This document shows, one piece after another, positions 14,951-17,180 of a stretch of DNA of 17,180 nt. The DNA is from Firmicutes bacterium UBA3941 (GTDB lineage: Bacteria > Bacillota > Clostridia > Caldicoprobacterales > UBA3941). The stretch is from NCBI GenBank assembly GCA_002385665.1, contig DGDX01000037.1, positions 1-17,180 on the forward strand, read 5' to 3'. The notes under the pieces are model-generated. The model was not told the origin of the DNA. It did not search any database and saw nothing but the letters and a program-made list of their open reading frames with translations. A program made the translations under genes and the position numbers. Position 1 is the stretch's first letter. Each line of letters opens with the position of its first letter.

Positions 14951-15017
14951 GCTATATCCACTGCCTTATAAAAGGCCCAGCCGCACACGCATAAGCGTAT
15001 CGCCTGTTCATTTGCAC
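14931..15017 (-). promoter_or_regulatory. NiCo (cobalt/nickel) riboswitch aptamer-like leader of the CDF gene
   Basis: On the minus strand the leader folds into four helices. P1 is GTGCAAATG with CATTGCGTT (one bulged A, G-U pairs). P2 is ATACGC-TTAT-GCGTGT (15000-14985). P3 is GCCTT-TTAT-AAGGC (14976-14963). P4 is GTGGAT-loop-ATCCAT (14961-14942). The joining segments AACAGGC, GCGGCTGGGC, GGCAG and GGGACA match the conserved junction of the NiCo/czcD riboswitch class as I remember it. That class controls CDF-type exporters. Formation of the aptamer would block the downstream terminator, so metal binding should turn the exporter on. A TATAGT (15027-15022, minus strand) would start transcription just before P1. 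The identification is by eye; a covariance search would settle it. Confidence 0.72.
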
Positions 15018-15140
15018 TTATACTATAAAATGGATTATTCTTTTATTATTAGTATATGCAAGTTATCCATCAAATGTTACAAAAATTCAAATGTCCAAGA
15101 AGGATGTTTATTATATTGTATTAGTTAAACATGGAAATGT

Positions 15141-15195
15141 CAAAAACGGACAGCGTCAGAGATGAACGGTTGGAATATCCTTGTCTGCGTTTTTG
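15141..15195. promoter_or_regulatory. Inverted repeat upstream of the GH42-like gene
   Basis: CAAAAACGGACA (15141-15152) faces TGTC-TG-CGTTTTTG (15182-15195): 8 bp plus 4 bp with a 2-base bulge, 29 bases apart. It lies just upstream of the promoter and could be a pair of regulator half-sites. Confidence 0.3.
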
Positions 15196-15212
15196 CATAT
15201 AGAGCTTTTGTA

Positions 15213-15241
15213 ATGACACCAAATAGCATATGATATATAAT
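15213..15241 (+). promoter_or_regulatory. Promoter of the GH42-like gene
   Basis: ATGACA (15213-15218) and a perfect TATAAT (15236-15241) are 17 bases apart, 41 bases before the start codon at 15283. Confidence 0.65.
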
Positions 15242-15282
15242 AGGCAATACTGGAGAATGCAGATTGGCTATAGGAGGTTATT

Positions 15283-16767
15283 ATGAAAATTTGGTCTGAA
15301 ATTAAGGAATATAAGGGGAGAAATAGAATACATATTGATGGACGCCCATATCTGACTTTGGGTATTCAATATGATTATCTCAATTGCACCAAAATCGAAA
15401 ACTTTGACTACCTGTTCCAACATACCGTTTCCATGGGTTGCAATACCCTTTTCTTTCCCCTAAGATGGCTTGTATTGGAGCCTGAGGAGGGAAAATATAA
15501 CTGGGAAGTTTTGGATCATGCAATTGCAAGATGTCGTGAGTTCGGACTACGCATGTCCCTGCTGTGGTTTGGTACAAACCAGGGGGGGAGTTCAAGGCCT
15601 GCCCCTGAGTGGATAACCGGCGACAGAAAGAGGTTTCCCAGAATTATCGACGAGAGAGGTAGGGAACGGGATGGCCTGTGCCCTAACAGCAGGAACACCT
15701 TGGAAGCGGAGAGAAAGACCTTTAACAAGCTTCTAAGTCATCTGGCAGAGGTGGACGGTAGTGAACGTACGGTTATTATGATGCAGATTGAAAACGAGGT
15801 TTGCCTGTACATGAGCCATGAAAAACCGGAAGAAGGACAGCAACCCCTGATGGATTTTTGGTCTCCCCGCTGTTACTGCAGTGTTTGCAACGAATTATAT
15901 GAAAATGAGGGCGGTAGCGAGTTCGAGTTTGGTGTCAGGTCCCTGATCAAATACCTGAACTCATTACTCAAGGACCAAAAGAGTATATTTCCGGTACTAA
16001 CCTATGTGAACTTTCCCATAAATCCATTGAGGCCGGGAGAGGATGTGGAAATGTATTTGGAGGAGTGTCACGGTGTTGACTTTGTTGCTCCTGACTACTA
16101 CGGCTTTACACCGGGAGATCTGGCCTTTGCCATGCAGCATTTTACAAGGGGAAGAAATATCCCTTTCATAGCGGAGCATTCAACCGAGTCAGTCGGGGAT
16201 GCCGACCTCAACCTTTACCTGGCCGTTTGCGAACACGGGGCTCAGGGCTTTTCTCCCTGGGCTATAGACCACACATTTGGTTGGAGGGCTTGGAGGGATG
16301 GAGTTAAAGAAAAACCTTTTGTCGACAGGAATGGAGAATGGTCTGATGCCGCCATATACTATGGACGGGCTTTATCTGCCATGAATCATGCATCCAGGCA
16401 AATCGCTGCTCTGGCAGGCACCGAGGACATGATGCACTATATTTCATACGGCACTCCCAGAAAGGTTGAGGAAAGAAGATGGGGAATGAGATGGAGAATG
16501 ATCACCGGCAAGGACGGTAAATGTATCATTCTAAGGACAGGAGAATATGATTATACCGTGTTGGGGGTGGATACCCTTGTAACCGTGTGTCCTGTGGTAT
16601 CCGGGAAAAGCCTGTTGGTTGAAGAAGGCAGGTGGCATGAAGGACAATGGATGAGTAAGAATAGGATTCTTCCCGGCGGGGAGACTGTAGGCGAAGCAGG
16701 AAATGCAGCCGATACCGTAGATGTGGACTTGGGTAATGGTACAGCTTTTAGGATAAGGTTAGAATAA
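15283..16767 (+). CDS. Clan GH-A glycoside hydrolase, short GH42-like (494 aa)
   Basis: This is a TIM-barrel retaining glycosidase. QIENEV (168-173) gives E172 as acid/base and FIAEHS (295-300) gives E298 as nucleophile, the usual clan-A pair. It also holds GLCPNS (131-136) and CYCSVC (197-202). The pattern C133, C197, C199, C202 matches the four-cysteine zinc site of GH42 beta-galactosidases, which is also CxCxxC with an upstream CPNS cysteine. At 494 residues it is far shorter than typical GH42 enzymes (about 650-690), and it appears to lack the middle trimerisation domain. GH35-like families are the alternative. No signal peptide is seen. TAGGAGG stands 7 bases before ATG 15283. It is transcribed alone under its own promoter, and likely joins the GH3 and GH38 enzymes in oligosaccharide breakdown. 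Confidence 0.85.
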   Translation: MKIWSEIKEYKGRNRIHIDGRPYLTLGIQYDYLNCTKIENFDYLFQHTVSMGCNTLFFPLRWLVLEPEEGKYNWEVLDHAIARCREFGLRMSLLWFGTNQGGSSRPAPEWITGDRKRFPRIIDERGRERDGLCPNSRNTLEAERKTFNKLLSHLAEVDGSERTVIMMQIENEVCLYMSHEKPEEGQQPLMDFWSPRCYCSVCNELYENEGGSEFEFGVRSLIKYLNSLLKDQKSIFPVLTYVNFPINPLRPGEDVEMYLEECHGVDFVAPDYYGFTPGDLAFAMQHFTRGRNIPFIAEHSTESVGDADLNLYLAVCEHGAQGFSPWAIDHTFGWRAWRDGVKEKPFVDRNGEWSDAAIYYGRALSAMNHASRQIAALAGTEDMMHYISYGTPRKVEERRWGMRWRMITGKDGKCIILRTGEYDYTVLGVDTLVTVCPVVSGKSLLVEEGRWHEGQWMSKNRILPGGETVGEAGNAADTVDVDLGNGTAFRIRLE

Positions 16768-16787
16768 AGGAAGTATAAAAGAAATAT

Positions 16788-16820
16788 GAAAGATGATGTG
16801 CAAAATGTGCATCATCTTTC
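16788..16820 (+). terminator. Terminator after the GH42-like gene
   Basis: A 15-bp stem with two G-U pairs (16788-16802 against 16806-16820) and an AAA loop stands 21 bases after the stop codon. The T-run within and after the right arm is short (CTTTC). Confidence 0.65.
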
Positions 16821-16903
16821 ACTAATACAGGATATTCATCTACTACCTCGATATATTATTCAAACGTTAGATCTAGCCACAAAATACCTTATATTACTAA
16901 AAC

Positions 16904-16933
16904 TTGACAAAAACTATAAACTATAATTATACT
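16904..16933 (+). promoter_or_regulatory. Possible promoter upstream of the kinase-like gene
   Basis: A perfect TTGACA (16904-16909) and TATACT (16928-16933) are 18 bases apart. It competes with a second pair closer to the gene. Confidence 0.5.
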
Positions 16934-16972
16934 TCATATAGCGATATGAAAATTCTATGGGGCCTGTTGACT

Positions 16973-17000
16973 TTGACATCCATTCGTAAACGTTTATTAT
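16973..17000 (+). promoter_or_regulatory. Second possible promoter with an internal LacI-like palindrome
   Basis: TTGACA (16973-16978) and TATTAT (16995-17000) are 16 bases apart, 33 bases before the start at 17034. Between them lies TAAACGTTTA (16987-16996), a perfect palindrome with the central CG typical of LacI-family operators. It lacks the outer TG...CA of a standard CcpA cre site. Confidence 0.5.
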
Positions 17001-17033
17001 GAACCAGGATTACCTTAGCATGGAGAATAGATA

Positions 17034-17180
17034 ATGAAAAACCTGATTTTTATAAATGGGACTATGGGCGTAGGAAAGACAGCAACGAGCAGAGAATTGC
17101 AAAAACTGTTGCCAAACTGCGTCTTTCTTGATGGTGACTGGTGTTGGGACGCCAACCCCTTTCAGGTCACCGCAGAGACC
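17034..17180 (+). CDS. P-loop nucleotide kinase-like protein, 3' end outside the window
   Basis: Forty-nine codons are present from ATG 17034, with TGGAG 8 bases upstream. The N-terminus is a beta strand followed by the Walker A GTMGVGKT (residues 9-16), and LDGDW (about 32-36) then resembles the second strand of small AAA_33-type kinases. It probably phosphorylates a small molecule or nucleoside in the cytoplasm. The substrate cannot be judged from this fragment. Confidence 0.8.
   Translation, partial: MKNLIFINGTMGVGKTATSRELQKLLPNCVFLDGDWCWDANPFQVTAET

Larger units (their letters stand above)
15051..15282. other. Intergenic stretch between the CDF leader and the GH42-like gene
   Basis: This divergent intergenic stretch holds an inverted repeat (CAAAAACG 15141-15148, CGTTTTTG 15188-15195; extended by GACA/TGTC) and a promoter at 15213-15241. 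I see no gene and no other RNA element in it. Confidence 0.5.

Overview
The window most likely comes from an endospore-forming clostridial Firmicute (Bacillota). Four things point there: a spore photoproduct lyase gene, AT-rich intergenic DNA, strong GGAGG-type ribosome binding sites with several TTG starts, and a riboswitch-controlled metal exporter of a type known from Clostridia. No rRNA, CRISPR array or complete mobile element is present. The species cannot be named from this sequence.

Layout. Positions 1-190 hold the end of a tRNA cluster: a tRNA-Glu cut by the window edge, tRNA-Thr, and a terminator. Positions 281-1612 hold two minus-strand genes for paralogous cysteine-patterned proteins of unknown function, both starting with TTG. 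A perfect 12-bp inverted repeat lies upstream and a terminator downstream. Positions 1690-3145 encode a flavodoxin-like protein and an SDR oxidoreductase overlapping by ATGA, preceded by a possible 13-codon leader ORF that also ends in an ATGA overlap. A minus-strand spore photoproduct lyase (3255-4277) lacks the usual catalytic cysteine. A flavodoxin-fold, possibly Fe-S, reductase follows at 4532-5128. Positions 5345-7914 form a polar amino-acid ABC transporter operon: lipoprotein receptor, permease and ATPase, with an intercistronic hairpin and a nested terminator.

Positions 8233-13735 encode two large cytoplasmic glycoside hydrolases in tandem, a GH3 beta-glycosidase and a GH38 alpha-mannosidase. 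A third, a short GH42-like clan-A enzyme, lies at 15283-16767. None has a signal peptide, so they probably act on imported oligosaccharides; no sugar transporter is in the window. Between them are a scar (about 13759-13994) joining an apparent IS3-type transposase start to the tail of an ABC ATPase gene, and a minus-strand cation diffusion facilitator gene. The leader of that gene folds as a NiCo (cobalt/nickel) riboswitch overlapping an intrinsic terminator. The window ends in the first 49 codons of a P-loop kinase-like gene.

The strongest observations are the NiCo-type riboswitch and terminator before the CDF gene, the Cys-to-Ala replacement in the spore photoproduct lyase with only one non-cluster cysteine left (Cys75), the two paralogs with identical cysteine spacing, and the IS/ABC scar whose fold-back could hide a transposase ribosome binding site. 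I did not find a clear new multi-gene defence or biosynthetic system.
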